NCBI RefSeq assembly: GCF_003001905.1
Contig: NZ_PVNE01000004.1
Coordinates: 62,001 to 126,000 of the forward strand
Direction: 5' to 3'
Length of the DNA: 64,000 nt
Source: Planifilum fimeticola
Lineage (GTDB): Bacteria > Bacillota > Bacilli > Thermoactinomycetales > DSM-44946
Each line of letters opens with the position of its first letter. Positions within the stretch are counted from its first letter, which is position 1. This document shows, piece by piece, positions 53,531 to 63,386 of this stretch. The position numbers and the translations under genes are program-made. The notes beneath the pieces are model-generated. The model was given only the letters and a program-made list of their open reading frames with translations. It was not told the DNA's origin and did no database searches.

Positions 53531-54739
53531 TCATTGATAGTGAATTTTGTGCAGCTCAAACTTGCGGTGAAGAGCCCGGACCGCCCTTTGCATGTCTTCC
53601 CCTCTCACAAGAAGCCAAATGGTGGTGTGGGAGTCAGCCGATTGCAGGATCTGGATATCCTCGTCCGTCAAGGCTTCCACGATTTTGGCCATGACGCCGG
53701 GGACCCCCGCGATGCCGGCGCCCACCGCCGAAACCTTGGCGCAATTCCGGTTGAGTTCCGCCTCAAAACCCAGGTCGCGCAAGAGGGATTCGGCTCGGTC
53801 CGCCCATTCGTCGAAAACCGTGTACGCCACTCCGCTCGGGTTTACATTGATAAAATCGATGCTGATTCCGTTTTCCGCCATCGCCTTGAACACTTTCAGC
53901 TGCAGGTCGTATTGACCTTCCCCCGCATGAACCTTGATCTGCGTCACACCCGGAACCTGCGTGATTCCCGTGATCAACCGGTCGTTCACTTCCCCCTGAT
54001 TGGTCACCAGGGTGCCGGGGCTGTCGGCGAGGGTGGAGCGAACGCGGATCGGAACGTTGGTCTGCATGGCGATCTCCACCGCCCGGGGATGGATCACCTT
54101 GGCCCCCTGAAAGGCGAGGTTGCACATCTCCGTGTAGGTGACCGTATTCAAAGCCACGGCATCTTCCACGATCCGGGGATCCGCCGTCATAATCCCGTTC
54201 ACATCGGTGAAAATATCCACCATATCCGCGCCCAAGGCCACCCCGAGCGCCGTGGCCGTCGTGTCGCTTCCCCCGCGTCCGAGGGTGGTGATTTCCCCTT
54301 CGGTCGTCCGCCCTTGGAACCCGGCGACGATCGGAACCCGTCCCTTCTCGAGCTCCTGGCGGATCCGGACGGGATTGACGGTGATGATCTGGGCGTTGGT
54401 ATGGTCGTTGTTGGTGATGATCCCCGCTTGCCCCCCCGTCAGCACACAGCTGTCAATCCCTTTGGACCGAAGGAGACTGGCCAGGACGGAAGCGGAAATG
54501 ATTTCACCGCAGTGGAGGAGCAAATCCAATTCCCGGGGAGGGAGGGCGTCACCGTTGTTTCTGACCCACTCCAGCAGGGTGTCGGTCGCGTAGGGAGCTC
54601 CCTTTCTCCCCATCGCCGAAACGACGACGACCAAATGATACCCTTCATCCAAAGCGGTCCGTATATGGTGAACCACCCGTTCCCGCAGTTCCGGCGTCGC
54701 CAGGGATGTTCCTCCGAATTTTTGAACCAGGATCTTCAT
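53531..54739 (-). CDS. dapG: DapG, aspartate kinase (isozyme I type)
   Basis: Phosphorylates aspartate to start lysine, threonine, methionine and diaminopimelate synthesis. The 402-residue protein begins KILVQKFGGTSLA, has RGGSDTTATALGVALGADMV, and carries two C-terminal ACT domains (GVTQIKVHAGEGQYDLQLKV and NRNCAKVSAVGAGIAGVPGV). Linked to asd and dapA, it corresponds to the diaminopimelate-sensitive isozyme DapG. The ATG at 54739 has GGGGG 6 nt upstream. Confidence 0.95.
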   Translation of the reverse strand: MKILVQKFGGTSLATPELRERVVHHIRTALDEGYHLVVVVSAMGRKGAPYATDTLLEWVRNNGDALPPRELDLLLHCGEIISASVLASLLRSKGIDSCVLTGGQAGIITNNDHTNAQIITVNPVRIRQELEKGRVPIVAGFQGRTTEGEITTLGRGGSDTTATALGVALGADMVDIFTDVNGIMTADPRIVEDAVALNTVTYTEMCNLAFQGAKVIHPRAVEIAMQTNVPIRVRSTLADSPGTLVTNQGEVNDRLITGITQVPGVTQIKVHAGEGQYDLQLKVFKAMAENGISIDFINVNPSGVAYTVFDEWADRAESLLRDLGFEAELNRNCAKVSAVGAGIAGVPGVMAKIVEALTDEDIQILQSADSHTTIWLLVRGEDMQRAVRALHRKFELHKIHYQ

Positions 54740-54752
54740 GCCCTGCCCCCTT

Positions 54753-55787
54753 TTACTTGTCGCTGGATACGAGAAGTTCGGCAATCTGTACCGCGTTGGT
54801 TGCCGCTCCTTTCAACAGATTGTCCGACACAACCCACAGGTGGAGCCCTTTGGGGTTGTGCAAATCACGGCGAATCCTTCCCACGAACACCTCGTGACGA
54901 TTGGCCGCCGTAAGGGGCATCGGATATACTTGCTCGGCAATGTCGTCTTGAACGATGATGCCCGGCGCTTCTGCCAAAATCCTGCGAACTTCTGCCGGAT
55001 CCGCTTCCTCTTTCAATTCCACATAGACCGATTCGCTGTGACCGCGAAGGACCGGAATGCGAACGCAGGTGGCGCTCACCCGGATCGTGTCGTCCCCGAA
55101 AATCTTTTGGGTCTCCCGGACCATTTTCATCTCTTCCAACGTGTACCCGTTTTCCTGGTCCACGTCGCACTGCGGAATCGCATTGAAGGCGATCTGGTAA
55201 TGCTTGGACAGCTTGCCCACCGGCAGCACTTCACAGGAAACCTCTTCGCCGTTTATCACCGCCCGGGTTTGCCGCTTCAGCTCTTCGATCGCCTGCCAGC
55301 CCGAACCGGAAACTGCCTGATACGTGGAAACGATGACCCGCTCCAACCCGTAACGGTCACGGATCGGTTTCAAGGCGACCACCATCTGAATGGTCGAGCA
55401 GTTGGGGTTGGCGATGATTCCCTTGTGTTCCCACACCTTGGATCCGTTCACCTCGGGTACCACCAGGGGAACATCGGGATCCATCCGGAAAGCGTTGGTA
55501 TTGTCGATGACGACGGCTCCCCGCCTTACCGCCTCCGGAGCCAGCTTGAGACTGACTCCCCCTCCGGCGCTGAACAAAGCGATATCCACTCCTTCAAAGG
55601 CTTCGGGAGTGGCTTCGCGAACAACCACCTCTTCTCCATGGAACCGTACGGTTTTGCCTGCGGATCTCGCCGAAGCCAGGGGACGAAGTTCCCCCACGGG
55701 GAACGAGCGCTCCTCCAAGTTTTTCAGCATTTGTTCTCCGACCGCTCCCGTGGCTCCCACCACAGCGACTGTATAGGTTTTGGCCAT
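54753..55787 (-). CDS. asd: Asd, aspartate-semialdehyde dehydrogenase
   Basis: NADPH enzyme that reduces aspartyl phosphate to aspartate semialdehyde. The 344 residues have GATGAVGEQM at 11-20, active-site cysteine C130 in ANPNCSTIQM, and the substrate-binding GHSESVYVELK segment. It supplies dapA and, through dihydrodipicolinate, the dipicolinate synthase encoded just upstream. The ATG at 55787 follows GAGGGGG; the long upstream in-frame extension covers structured non-coding sequence. A gap of 262 bases separates it from spoVFB. Confidence 0.96.
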   Translation of the reverse strand: MAKTYTVAVVGATGAVGEQMLKNLEERSFPVGELRPLASARSAGKTVRFHGEEVVVREATPEAFEGVDIALFSAGGGVSLKLAPEAVRRGAVVIDNTNAFRMDPDVPLVVPEVNGSKVWEHKGIIANPNCSTIQMVVALKPIRDRYGLERVIVSTYQAVSGSGWQAIEELKRQTRAVINGEEVSCEVLPVGKLSKHYQIAFNAIPQCDVDQENGYTLEEMKMVRETQKIFGDDTIRVSATCVRIPVLRGHSESVYVELKEEADPAEVRRILAEAPGIIVQDDIAEQVYPMPLTAANRHEVFVGRIRRDLHNPKGLHLWVVSDNLLKGAATNAVQIAELLVSSDK

Positions 55788-56049
55788 GCTTTGAAATCCC
55801 CCTCTCCCGTGCATTGCGGAGCCATTTTCTCCGCGACATGATCCCCACATGGCGACAAGGTGCCGGTCGTAAAAGCCGCGCCAAAAGGAAGGAACCTGGA
55901 GGCCGCGATTGCCCCGCCGGCAACCTCCGGCTGTCTCCAGGATCAATCCGTTCCGAAAGGGAGGATGCGGGCCCCCGCAGCCTTCCTCCGGACATCGCGG
56001 CCCGAATCCTCCTCGAAGGCTCGGTGCAAAGCCGTCAAGTCTCTCTCTA
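55788..56049 (-). other. 262-base structured gap between spoVFB and asd
   Basis: Contains a 7-base-arm inverted repeat CCTGGAG / CTCCAGG at 55895-55941 enclosing GC-rich sequence, but no terminator T-tract. No lysine riboswitch core or clear promoter was recognised. In B. subtilis asd is co-transcribed with spoVF; here the length and structure suggest a separate promoter or leader. Confidence 0.4.
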
Positions 56050-56652
56050 TTATGAAGTCAAGTAACGATATTTTTCAACTATTAACGGCTGGAGCTGCCT
56101 TCCTTCCATTGCCGCGGCACAGGTTTCCGGGATCAATTCCATGCGGGCGACCATGGAGTTGGGTTTCTTTTCGGGATTGTCCTGCCCGAAGGGGACGAAG
56201 TAGATGTCCCTCGCCGGCAGGAGGCGGGCCAGATTGACCGCATTGAGTCCCAAGGCATCGTTGGTGGAGATCGCCACCACCACGGGGCGATGATTTCTCA
56301 TTTGTGCCTTGGCCGCCATGAGGACGGGACCGTCGGTCAGGGCATTGGCCAAGCGGGCCAAGGTGTTTCCGGTGCAGGGGGCGATCACCAAACAATCCAA
56401 CAGCTTCTTCGGACCGATCGGTTCCGCCTCCGGAACGGTCGTGATCATCGGCTCGGGAGTGATTTCCCGGATCTTGGCCAACCACTCCTCGGCCCTGCCG
56501 AAACGGCTGTCCACGTTTGCCACCGTATAAGAGAGGATGGGAATCACCCGGGCGCCAAGCTGTACCAGTCGCTCCATCTGCGGCAAAACCTCATCGTGGG
56601 TGCAATGGGATCCCGTCATCGCAAAGCCGATGGTCTTTCCCTCGAAATTCAT
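56050..56652 (-). CDS. spoVFB: Dipicolinate synthase subunit B
   Basis: Flavoprotein-like subunit (200 residues) that with SpoVFA converts dihydrodipicolinate to dipicolinic acid, the major small molecule of the spore core. Family blocks: KTIGFAMTGSHCTHDEVLPQ, CLVIAPCTGNTLARLANALT and VVVAISTNDALGLNAVNLAR. Its ATG overlaps the spoVFA stop by 4 bases. It is made in the mother cell, as the operon promoter indicates. Confidence 0.97.
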   Translation of the reverse strand: MNFEGKTIGFAMTGSHCTHDEVLPQMERLVQLGARVIPILSYTVANVDSRFGRAEEWLAKIREITPEPMITTVPEAEPIGPKKLLDCLVIAPCTGNTLARLANALTDGPVLMAAKAQMRNHRPVVVAISTNDALGLNAVNLARLLPARDIYFVPFGQDNPEKKPNSMVARMELIPETCAAAMEGRQLQPLIVEKYRYLTS

Positions 56653-57551
56653 CTCTCCCCTTTTCCTCCCTTTCCGTCCTGTTCGGACAAATCCTGGACT
56701 ATAGTCATCGCGAGAATGCGTCCCGCCGTTTTCGGGGCGACGAGTCCCGGCAGGCTGGGTGCGAGGAGAGCCTTGATTCCTCTTTTTTCCGCGTATTTGA
56801 AATCCACTCCCCCCGGTTTGGAAGCCAGGTCGATGATCACCGCCCGGTGGGGCATGTGGGCGATCACGCGCGAGGTGACGACAAGTGCCGGGATCGTGTT
56901 GAACAGCAGGTCGACATCCTCCACCTGATCGGAGAGCTCCTCAATCTGGAAAGGGGTGAGCCCCATCTCGTACGCCCGGGCAAAAAGATCGCTCTGCCGA
57001 ACCCCAACGCGAACCCTTGCGCCCAATCCGTGAAGCGTACGGGCGAGCGTCATGCCCACCCTTCCCAATCCCAGCACGATACAGGAGGAGCCGTGAACGG
57101 TAATGTCCGTGTTTTGGATGGCCATCATCAGAGCCCCTTCCACCGTGGGAATCGAATTGTAGATGGCCACATCATCCCGCTCCAACAGCTCCACCAGGCG
57201 TTTGCCGTGTTTTTCGCAAAGATAGCGCAGATAGGGTTTGGCCATCCCGACATAGATCACCGCCTGCTCCGGCAGGGCTTCAATGTGTTCCTCGGTGAGA
57301 ACCAGTGTTTTTTTCGTAAAGATGCTCTCCACATTTCCGCGATCATCCGTGCCGACGATGGGAAGAATCAGAACATCCACCGTTTTCATCAGATCAGGGG
57401 TGAGCTCCCGGTTGGTCGCTTCAATGAACGGATTCTGCAAATTGTCAAAGCCGACGAGGCTCACATTGGCCCGCAAATCGATGCATTTTTTGATGATTTC
57501 CAACTGCCGGGCATCTCCTCCGAGAAAGACGACATGTTTGCCTGACAGCAT
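56649..57551 (-). CDS. spoVFA: Dipicolinate synthase subunit A
   Basis: NAD(P)-dependent subunit (300 residues) of dipicolinate synthase. It has an N-terminal domain (HVVFLGGDARQLEIIKKCID) and a Rossmann fold in the C-terminal half (CIVLGLGRVGMTLARTLHGL), then RAVIIDLASKPGGVDFKYAE. The ATG follows AAAGGGG by 8 nt. A SigK-type promoter lies about 60 bases upstream, in line with the SigK control known for B. subtilis spoVF. Confidence 0.97.
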   Translation of the reverse strand: MLSGKHVVFLGGDARQLEIIKKCIDLRANVSLVGFDNLQNPFIEATNRELTPDLMKTVDVLILPIVGTDDRGNVESIFTKKTLVLTEEHIEALPEQAVIYVGMAKPYLRYLCEKHGKRLVELLERDDVAIYNSIPTVEGALMMAIQNTDITVHGSSCIVLGLGRVGMTLARTLHGLGARVRVGVRQSDLFARAYEMGLTPFQIEELSDQVEDVDLLFNTIPALVVTSRVIAHMPHRAVIIDLASKPGGVDFKYAEKRGIKALLAPSLPGLVAPKTAGRILAMTIVQDLSEQDGKGGKGER

Positions 57552-57610
57552 TTCCTATACCCCTTTCACCCTACGCCCCAACGGCTTAAGAAGTTCTCAC
57601 TGCCTGATCC

Positions 57611-57639
57611 CATATTATGAAAGGGGCAAAACATCGGTT
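57611..57639 (-). promoter_or_regulatory. SigK-type promoter for spoVFA-spoVFB
   Basis: Minus strand AACC, 16 bases, CATAATATG. This is one mismatch from CATAnnnTA, with exactly the spacing seen before the amidoligase gene. Confidence 0.55.
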
Positions 57640-57683
57640 ACCCGCCCCTCGGGACCGTTCCGAAAATAGTTTTTCGCTCCATC

Positions 57684-57709
57684 AAAAAAAGAGCCCGCAC
57701 GGCGGGCTC
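57684..57709 (-). terminator. Intrinsic terminator after ymxH
   Basis: Arms GAGCCCGC / GCGGGCTC with a 3-base loop (57691-57709), then seven T on the minus strand. Confidence 0.9.
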
Positions 57710-57721
57710 GGGGAAAACCTT

Positions 57722-57973
57722 TCACCATCTCGAAGAGCCGGTTTTACCGAGGGCGACAATGACCATTTCGGGACCGATTTTGCGGATCGTCCCCCAATCG
57801 ATGGTGATCTCCTCCCGCTTTTTTCGAAAGAGGGTCCCTCCCCCGGTCAAAACCAGGGATTTCACCCGTCCGCTGCTCGGATCCACCACAAGATCCGCTT
57901 CTCCCATCAATCCCAACCTCTCCCCGTTGACCAAATCGATCAGTTCCTTTTCGGCCAATTCGCTCCAACGCAT
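57722..57973 (-). CDS. ymxH: YlmC/YmxH-family PRC-barrel sporulation protein
   Basis: An 83-residue PRC-barrel protein of the YlmC/YmxH sporulation family: MRWSELAEKELIDLVNGERL, then LVVDPSSGRVKSLVLTGGG and ITIDWGTIRKIGPEMVIVAL. Function unknown; it is found in spore formers next to dut/mlpA and spoVF. The ATG at 57973 is 6 nt after AGGGAGG; another ATG two codons upstream has the site touching it. Confidence 0.85.
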   Translation of the reverse strand: MRWSELAEKELIDLVNGERLGLMGEADLVVDPSSGRVKSLVLTGGGTLFRKKREEITIDWGTIRKIGPEMVIVALGKTGSSRW

Positions 57974-58102
57974 CCCCATCCTCCCTTTCGCAAAGAGGCG
58001 GTACGGCCTTGAAACCGCCCCGACACAAGCTCTATGCTAATACGTTATTGAACGGAATCGCCGAATATATCGCCCACCTTAAAAAACCGCGCGAACCGCT
58101 TC

Positions 58103-58149
58103 AAAAAAAGAAGCGGTCATCCCCGACAGCAACCGGGGATCGACCGCTT
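58103..58149 (-). terminator. Intrinsic terminator overlapping the end of the Spo0E-like gene
   Basis: Eight-base outer arms AAGCGGTC / GACCGCTT with an inner ATCCCC / GGGGAT stem (58111-58149), then seven T on the minus strand. The stem begins inside the last codons of the Spo0E-like gene. Confidence 0.85.
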
Positions 58150-58311
58150 GAGCGAACCTTGATCCTTTTTCCTGTAATATTCGAGAATCAGTTCATCCAT
58201 TTTTCCGCTGACCAACAGCACTTCATCCGAAGAAAGGCGGAAACCGTTTTGACTGATCGTCCTGTACAGCTTCTCGCGCATCCTTTCCAGTTCCCGGTCG
58301 ATTGTCTTCAA
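58117..58311 (-). CDS. Spo0E-like aspartyl-phosphate phosphatase
   Basis: A 64-residue two-helix protein of the Spo0E family, which dephosphorylates Spo0A-P and so delays sporulation. The hallmark SxxxD motif is at S35-D39 (LVSGKMDELILEYYRKKD), preceded by an N-terminal helix RELERMREKLYRTISQNGF. The TTG start has a weak GGGGTG upstream. It lies 55 bases after dut and is probably expressed with it. Its last codons form part of the terminator stem. Confidence 0.8.
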   Translation of the reverse strand: MKTIDRELERMREKLYRTISQNGFRLSSDEVLLVSGKMDELILEYYRKKDQGSLKRSIPGCCRG

Positions 58312-58366
58312 TCAATACACCCCGCATCCGCTCCCCGCAGGAAGCCTCTCTCCAATCTCCGGACCG

Positions 58367-58816
58367 TCATGTTCCGGTATGTCCAAATCCGCCTCCGCCC
58401 CGCTCCGTGGCGCCGAGCCGATCCACCTCCGTAAACCGGACGTCGAGCACCCGCCCGAACACCAGCTGGGCGATACGATCTCCCCTGCGAAGGACAAACG
58501 GTTCATCGCCCAGGTTGATCAGGATCACCCCCACTTCCCCCCGGTAATCGGAATCGATGGTCCCCGGACTGTTCAAAACCGAGATCCCGTGCTTCAGGGC
58601 CAGCCCGCTCCGGGGGCGAACCTGAGCTTCCACGCCCGCGGGCATTTCCAGAGCGATTCCGGTGGGTACCAGTTTCCGCTGACCGGGGTTCAGGGTCAAG
58701 GGTTGATCGACGGCGGCAAACAGGTCGAAACCGCTGGCGCCGAGGGACATCTTTTGGGGAAGGGGAAGATCTTCGTTTCCCGGCAACCGCCTGATGCCAA
58801 TCTCAAACAAGGGCAT
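58367..58816 (-). CDS. dut: Dut, dUTP diphosphatase
   Basis: Trimeric dUTPase (149 residues) that hydrolyses dUTP to dUMP, preventing uracil in DNA. Motifs: [11 protein letters not shown] (I), [11 protein letters not shown] (II), [13 protein letters not shown] (III), [10 protein letters not shown] (IV) and [10 protein letters not shown] (V). The ATG start at 58816 has AGGAGGG touching it; TTG at 58810 is better spaced and may be the true start. It overlaps the end of mlpA by 14 bases. Confidence 0.95.
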   Translation of the reverse strand: MPLFEIGIRRLPGNEDLPLPQKMSLGASGFDLFAAVDQPLTLNPGQRKLVPTGIALEMPAGVEAQVRPRSGLALKHGISVLNSPGTIDSDYRGEVGVILINLGDEPFVLRRGDRIAQLVFGRVLDVRFTEVDRLGATERGGGGFGHTGT

Positions 58817-60056
58817 CCCTCCTGTACGCGGGGGGAATCTCCCCGGAGGGAGAGATCACGGCGAGGGAAGCGGGCTGGGAAAAGAGAGTTTGAGCCAGAT
58901 GGAGGATGTCGTCCGTCGTCACCTGCTCGATGCACTCGATCGTCTCATCCAGGGTCACGTGCTTCCCCAACAAGAGCTCGTTCTTTCCCAAACGGCTCAT
59001 CCGGTTGTTGGTGCTTTCCAGACTCAGCATGTAGCCGCTCTTCAACTGCTCCTTGGCCTTGTTCAATTCAGCGGCCTCCACGCCGGACTGCCGCAATTCC
59101 TCCAGGATATCAAAGATGAGACGCATCAGTTCGTTTTCCTGGCCGGGACCGGTTCCCGCATAGATCGCAAACAGACCGCAGTCCCGGTAGGCCATGTGAT
59201 AGGAATAGACGGAATAGGCCAACCCCCGTTCCTCCCGCACCTTTTGAAAGAGTCGGGAGCTCATGTTCCCTCCCAGCACGTTGTTCAGCAAGATCAGTGC
59301 GTAAATTCGCGGGTCTTGAATCGCCAGGCCGGGAAGGCCGAGACAGAGATGCGTCTGCTCCGTCGGTTTCTTGCGGACAACGGCTTCCGAACGGAAAGCC
59401 GGCGGACGGCACACCGGTGTATTCCCGCCTTCTCTAAAAGCGGAAAAATAAGACTCGATCTGGTCCAGAAAATCATCCGGCAAGCGTCCGGCCAAAGCGA
59501 TCACCGTCTGATCGGGACGATATTGCCGATGGCGGTAGTTTTCCAGGCGGGACCGGTCGAATTCCTGAACGTTTTTGATACTGCCGAGAATGGGAAACCC
59601 CAGGGGATGGTCTCCCATCACCGCCTTCGAAAGGAGATCATGGACGAGATCGTCCGGAGTGTCCTCCACCATGCGGATCTCCTCGATGATCACCTTCTTC
59701 TCCTTCTCAATCTCCTCCTCGGGAAGCGTCGACCCGAAAAACATATCCGCCAAGATCTCCAGAGCGATCGAAAAGTGCTCATCCAGCACCTTCGCATAGT
59801 AGCAGGTCAGTTCCTTCAACGTAAAGGCATTCACCTGTCCGCCGATCTCATCGAAAGCTTCGGCGAGCTGCCGGGCGTTTCGCTTCTTCGTACCCTTGAA
59901 CATCATGTGCTCGAGAAAATGGGATATGCCGTTGATTTCATCCGTTTCGTTCCGGGAACCCGTGCCGATCCAAAAGCCGAGGGCAATGGATCGGACATGG
60001 GGTATCGGTTCGGCGACGATGCGCACGCCGTTGGGCAAAGTATGCCTGACGATCAC
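58803..60056 (-). CDS. mlpA: MlpA/YmxG, M16 zinc peptidase
   Basis: A 417-residue M16B peptidase with HFLEH at residues 46-50 and the downstream glutamate in [14 protein letters not shown], plus [20 protein letters not shown] near residue 270. It is a processing peptidase homologue; in B. subtilis MlpA affects extracellular protease expression and lies next to dut. The GTG start is 6 nt after AAGGAGG. It is separate from the YmfF/YmfH pair in sequence. Confidence 0.95.
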   Translation of the reverse strand: MIVRHTLPNGVRIVAEPIPHVRSIALGFWIGTGSRNETDEINGISHFLEHMMFKGTKKRNARQLAEAFDEIGGQVNAFTLKELTCYYAKVLDEHFSIALEILADMFFGSTLPEEEIEKEKKVIIEEIRMVEDTPDDLVHDLLSKAVMGDHPLGFPILGSIKNVQEFDRSRLENYRHRQYRPDQTVIALAGRLPDDFLDQIESYFSAFREGGNTPVCRPPAFRSEAVVRKKPTEQTHLCLGLPGLAIQDPRIYALILLNNVLGGNMSSRLFQKVREERGLAYSVYSYHMAYRDCGLFAIYAGTGPGQENELMRLIFDILEELRQSGVEAAELNKAKEQLKSGYMLSLESTNNRMSRLGKNELLLGKHVTLDETIECIEQVTTDDILHLAQTLFSQPASLAVISPSGEIPPAYRRDALV

Positions 60057-60133
60057 AGGGATCCTCCTTACATTTCCAATACCGCAAATTCGCGCGAAAA
60101 AATCACTTCAATGGAAGCAACATCCTAACTATA

Positions 60134-61120
60134 TCAGAAGGTCACCATCGGCTCAACCGGCTCCAGCCGCTTCGGGGACAACACCTCGCTGACGGTTCCC
60201 AGCCGCAGCCCCTTTTCCTTGATCATCCGGATGATTTCTGGAAGGGCTTTCACCGTGCGGTCCGTCGGATGCATCAGGATGAGGGAACCGCCCCCGACTC
60301 CCCGTCTTACCCGTTCCACCATGAGCTCCGGAGTGGAACTTTTCCGCCAGTCCACCGTGTCCACGGTCCACAGAACAGTCTTCATCCCCAGCCGAGCCGC
60401 TTCTTCCACCACCGTCTGATTAAAGTCTCCGGCAGGGGGGGCAAACCATTTGGAACGGATACCCAGGGTTTTCTCAAGCAACTGCTCCGTCTGGAACATC
60501 TCCCCGCGGATCCGTTCCGGGGAAAGCCCGCTCATCAGCGGATGGGAGTAGGCGTGGTTGCCGATTTCGTGTCCCTCCTTCATCAGGGCCCGGGCTTCAT
60601 CCGGATGTTTTTTCAGCCAGGATCCCTCCAGAAAAAATGTGGCGGGGACCCGCTCCTCATGCAGCACCCGAAGCATCTCCCCCAGGTGCTCCGTCCCCCA
60701 GGAGACATTCATCATCAGAGCGACCATGGGCTTCTTCTCATTTCCCCGATAGATGGGCTGAGGATCCAGGTCGTCCAAGGTTACCCGGGCGGGTACCACT
60801 TTGTAGACCCAGGGGATGGGCGATCCGGGCTCCCGTTTTTTGGCCAGCCGGTAGGTCTCCTCCACATCCACTGCCAAACCGTCGTATCCGGGAATCGCCT
60901 TCCATACCTTGTCAACCCTCGCGTCGACGGGAGGCTCATAGCGGCGCTTCGCTTCCGATTCAATCACGGAGCGAAGATCTTCCCCCGCGAAGGCGGGCAA
61001 ATCCCCCTTCTTCACCGCGGCGACATAGGCAGTCACCGCCGGCGACTGAACCAGGGCCAGGAGAAGAGGAAGCACCAATATCAGCCAGCCGAGCATTCGG
61101 ATACGTGCACCGCGCCGCAC
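60134..61120 (-). CDS. ylxY: YlxY, polysaccharide deacetylase-like membrane-anchored protein
   Basis: A 328-residue protein with an N-terminal signal anchor (residues about 9-25, LGWLILVLPLLLALV) and a NodB-homology domain. The HxxxH zinc motif is present in NHAYSH, and later blocks (WFAPPAGDFNQTVVEEAARL, DTVDWRKSSTPELM, LILMHPTDRT) fit. The first motif, normally TFDDG, is replaced by MMNVSWGTEHL, so the catalytic aspartates are missing, as in B. subtilis YlxY. The GTG at 61120 is chosen behind GGAGGTG. It is between pnp and mlpA as in Bacillus. Activity is doubtful. Confidence 0.88.
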   Translation of the reverse strand: MRRGARIRMLGWLILVLPLLLALVQSPAVTAYVAAVKKGDLPAFAGEDLRSVIESEAKRRYEPPVDARVDKVWKAIPGYDGLAVDVEETYRLAKKREPGSPIPWVYKVVPARVTLDDLDPQPIYRGNEKKPMVALMMNVSWGTEHLGEMLRVLHEERVPATFFLEGSWLKKHPDEARALMKEGHEIGNHAYSHPLMSGLSPERIRGEMFQTEQLLEKTLGIRSKWFAPPAGDFNQTVVEEAARLGMKTVLWTVDTVDWRKSSTPELMVERVRRGVGGGSLILMHPTDRTVKALPEIIRMIKEKGLRLGTVSEVLSPKRLEPVEPMVTF

Positions 61121-61204
61121 GGCTTTAAGCACCTCCAACTCTTTGTCCACTACACGTTATGCAGTCGAAGGATTCCATATGAGCCGGCGGCGCATCATAA
61201 ACAC

Positions 61205-61235
61205 AAAAAAGAGCCAGATTGCTCCGCTCTTTTTT
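61205..61235 (-). terminator. Intrinsic terminator after pnp
   Basis: AAAAAAGAGC ... GCTCTTTTTT, a stem with an 11-base loop, A/T-runs on both sides; about 40 bases after the pnp stop. Confidence 0.85.
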
Positions 61236-61277
61236 GAAAAGGAAAAAAATAAAAATGGGACGGGCACCTGCCCGGCC

Positions 61278-63386
61278 TTATTTCACCGAAGACCGTTCCT
61301 TCAGAACCGCCTTGCGGGACAGATTGATCCGACCCTGATCGTCGATTTCCGTCACCTTCACCATGATGGTGTCTCCCACCTTGACCACGTCGGACACCTT
61401 GTTCACGCGGGTCGAGTCCAGCTGGGAAATGTGAACCAGTCCTTCCTTGCCGGGAAGCACCTCGACAAAGGCACCGTATTTCTCCACCCGTTTCACCGTT
61501 CCCACATAAACTTCTCCCACGACCACCTCGCGGACGAGATCCTCGATGATCTTTTTGGCGGCCTCGTTTTGTTTGGGATCCGTCGAGGCGATGTAAATGC
61601 GTCCATCCTGTTCGATGTCGATCTTCACGCCCGTCTCGTCGATGATCCGGTTGATCACCCGGCCGCTGGGTCCGATCACATCGCGGATTTTGTCCGGATG
61701 GATGCGCAGGGTGAGAATCTTGGGCGCGTACGGGGACAGCTCCTTCCGCGGCTTGGGCAACGTCTTGGCCATGTGGTCGAGGAGCTCCATCCGGGCTTCC
61801 CTGGCTTGCTGCAGTGCCTGATGCAGGATCTCCCTGTCGATCCCCTTGATCTTGATGTCCATCTGTAGCGCGGTGACGCCTTTGCGGGTTCCCGCCACCT
61901 TGAAGTCCATATCGCCCAGATGGTCTTCCATCCCTTGGATGTCGGTCAACACCACCACCCGGTCCCCTTCCTTGACCAAGCCCATGGCGATTCCGGCAAC
62001 CGGCGCCTTGATCGGAACGCCCGCGTCCATCAGCGCAAGGGTGGAAGCGCAGATGCTGGCTTGGGAAGTGGAACCGTTGGACTCCAACACTTCCGAAACG
62101 AGGCGAATCGTGTACGGAAACTCGTCCTCCGAGGGGATGATCGGCTCCAGGGCGCGCTCTCCGAGAGCTCCGTGACCGATCTCCCGCCGTCCGGGTGACC
62201 GCAGCGGACGCGTTTCCCCGACACTGTACGGCGGGAAGTTGTAATGATGCATAAACCGCTTCGACTCTTCCAGGTCGAGTCCGTCCAGAATCTGCACATC
62301 TCCGAGGGCCCCCAGGGTGCAGACGCTCAACACCTGGGTCTGACCGCGTCGGAAAAGGCCTGAACCATGGGTGCGGGGCAACAGGGAGGTTTCGCTGTAC
62401 AAAGGACGAATCTCCTTGGGGCCTCGTCCGTCAGGCCGTCTGGACTCCTCTAGGATCATCCGGCGGACTTCCTCTTTCAGGATCATTTCCAGAACCTTTT
62501 CAATCTCCTTCTGCTGCTCCGGTTCCGGATATTCCTCCGCCAAGGTTTCCAGCACATCATCCCGGATCGCATCCAGCGCCTCCTGCCGCGCCTGTTTTTC
62601 TACCACCTGGGCGGCCTCGATGATCCTTTCCGTGGCGAGGTCGCGCACACGGCTCTCCAATTCTTCATCCACCCGGGCCAACTCGGGTTCCATCTTCTCT
62701 TTTCCGACGGCCTGTACAATCTGCTCCTGAAATTCCACCAGTTTCTTGATCGTTTTGTGCCCGTACAGGATTCCCTCCAAAACCACTTTCTCGGGAACCT
62801 CGTCACAACCCGCCTCCACCATGTTGATGGCGTCCTTCGTGCCGGCGACAACCAGGTGCATGTCGCTCTTTTCCATCTGCTCGACGGTGGGGTTGATCAC
62901 AAACTTCCCGTCCACCCGTCCGACGATCACTCCCGCGATTGGACCGTCAAAGGGAATGTCGGAAATGGAAAGAGCGGTGGAAGCGCCGATCATGGCGGCA
63001 ATCTCGGGGGAACAGTCCTGATCGACGGAAAGAACCGTCGCGATCACCTGCACTTCATTCCGAAGGCCCTCCGGGAACAGCGGGCGGATCGGGCGATCGA
63101 TCAGCCGGCTGGCGAGAACCGCCTTTTCGCTGGGACGGCCTTCCCGCTTGATGAATCCGCCGGGGATCTTTCCGACGGCGTACAACCGCTCCTCATAGTT
63201 GACCGTGAGCGGGAAAAAATCGGTATCCTTCGTTTCCTTCGACGCGACCGCCGTCGCGATGACGACCGTGTCGCCGTAGCGAACGAACACGGAACCGTTC
63301 GCAAAGTTGGCATGTTTGCCGATCTCCATTCTCAGGGGTCGTCCGGCCAAGTCAAAAGTGAATATCTTCGGTTCCATCGGTTCCAT
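61278..63386 (-). CDS. pnp: Polynucleotide phosphorylase
   Basis: Trimeric 3'-5' exoribonuclease (702 residues). It has two RNase PH domains ([20 protein letters not shown] early; the second starting near [20 protein letters not shown]). A KH domain ([19 protein letters not shown]) and a C-terminal S1 domain ([20 protein letters not shown]) follow. It degrades mRNA in cooperation with RNase Y and helicase. The ATG at 63386 is 13 nt from GAGGAGG; a second ATG three codons later is also possible. It is separated from rpsO by a terminator. Confidence 0.97.
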   Translation of the reverse strand: MEPMEPKIFTFDLAGRPLRMEIGKHANFANGSVFVRYGDTVVIATAVASKETKDTDFFPLTVNYEERLYAVGKIPGGFIKREGRPSEKAVLASRLIDRPIRPLFPEGLRNEVQVIATVLSVDQDCSPEIAAMIGASTALSISDIPFDGPIAGVIVGRVDGKFVINPTVEQMEKSDMHLVVAGTKDAINMVEAGCDEVPEKVVLEGILYGHKTIKKLVEFQEQIVQAVGKEKMEPELARVDEELESRVRDLATERIIEAAQVVEKQARQEALDAIRDDVLETLAEEYPEPEQQKEIEKVLEMILKEEVRRMILEESRRPDGRGPKEIRPLYSETSLLPRTHGSGLFRRGQTQVLSVCTLGALGDVQILDGLDLEESKRFMHHYNFPPYSVGETRPLRSPGRREIGHGALGERALEPIIPSEDEFPYTIRLVSEVLESNGSTSQASICASTLALMDAGVPIKAPVAGIAMGLVKEGDRVVVLTDIQGMEDHLGDMDFKVAGTRKGVTALQMDIKIKGIDREILHQALQQAREARMELLDHMAKTLPKPRKELSPYAPKILTLRIHPDKIRDVIGPSGRVINRIIDETGVKIDIEQDGRIYIASTDPKQNEAAKKIIEDLVREVVVGEVYVGTVKRVEKYGAFVEVLPGKEGLVHISQLDSTRVNKVSDVVKVGDTIMVKVTEIDDQGRINLSRKAVLKERSSVK

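Noticed and set aside
55788-56049. Lysine riboswitch before asd
   Set aside because: The conserved core sequences of the L-box were not found and no terminator hairpin follows.
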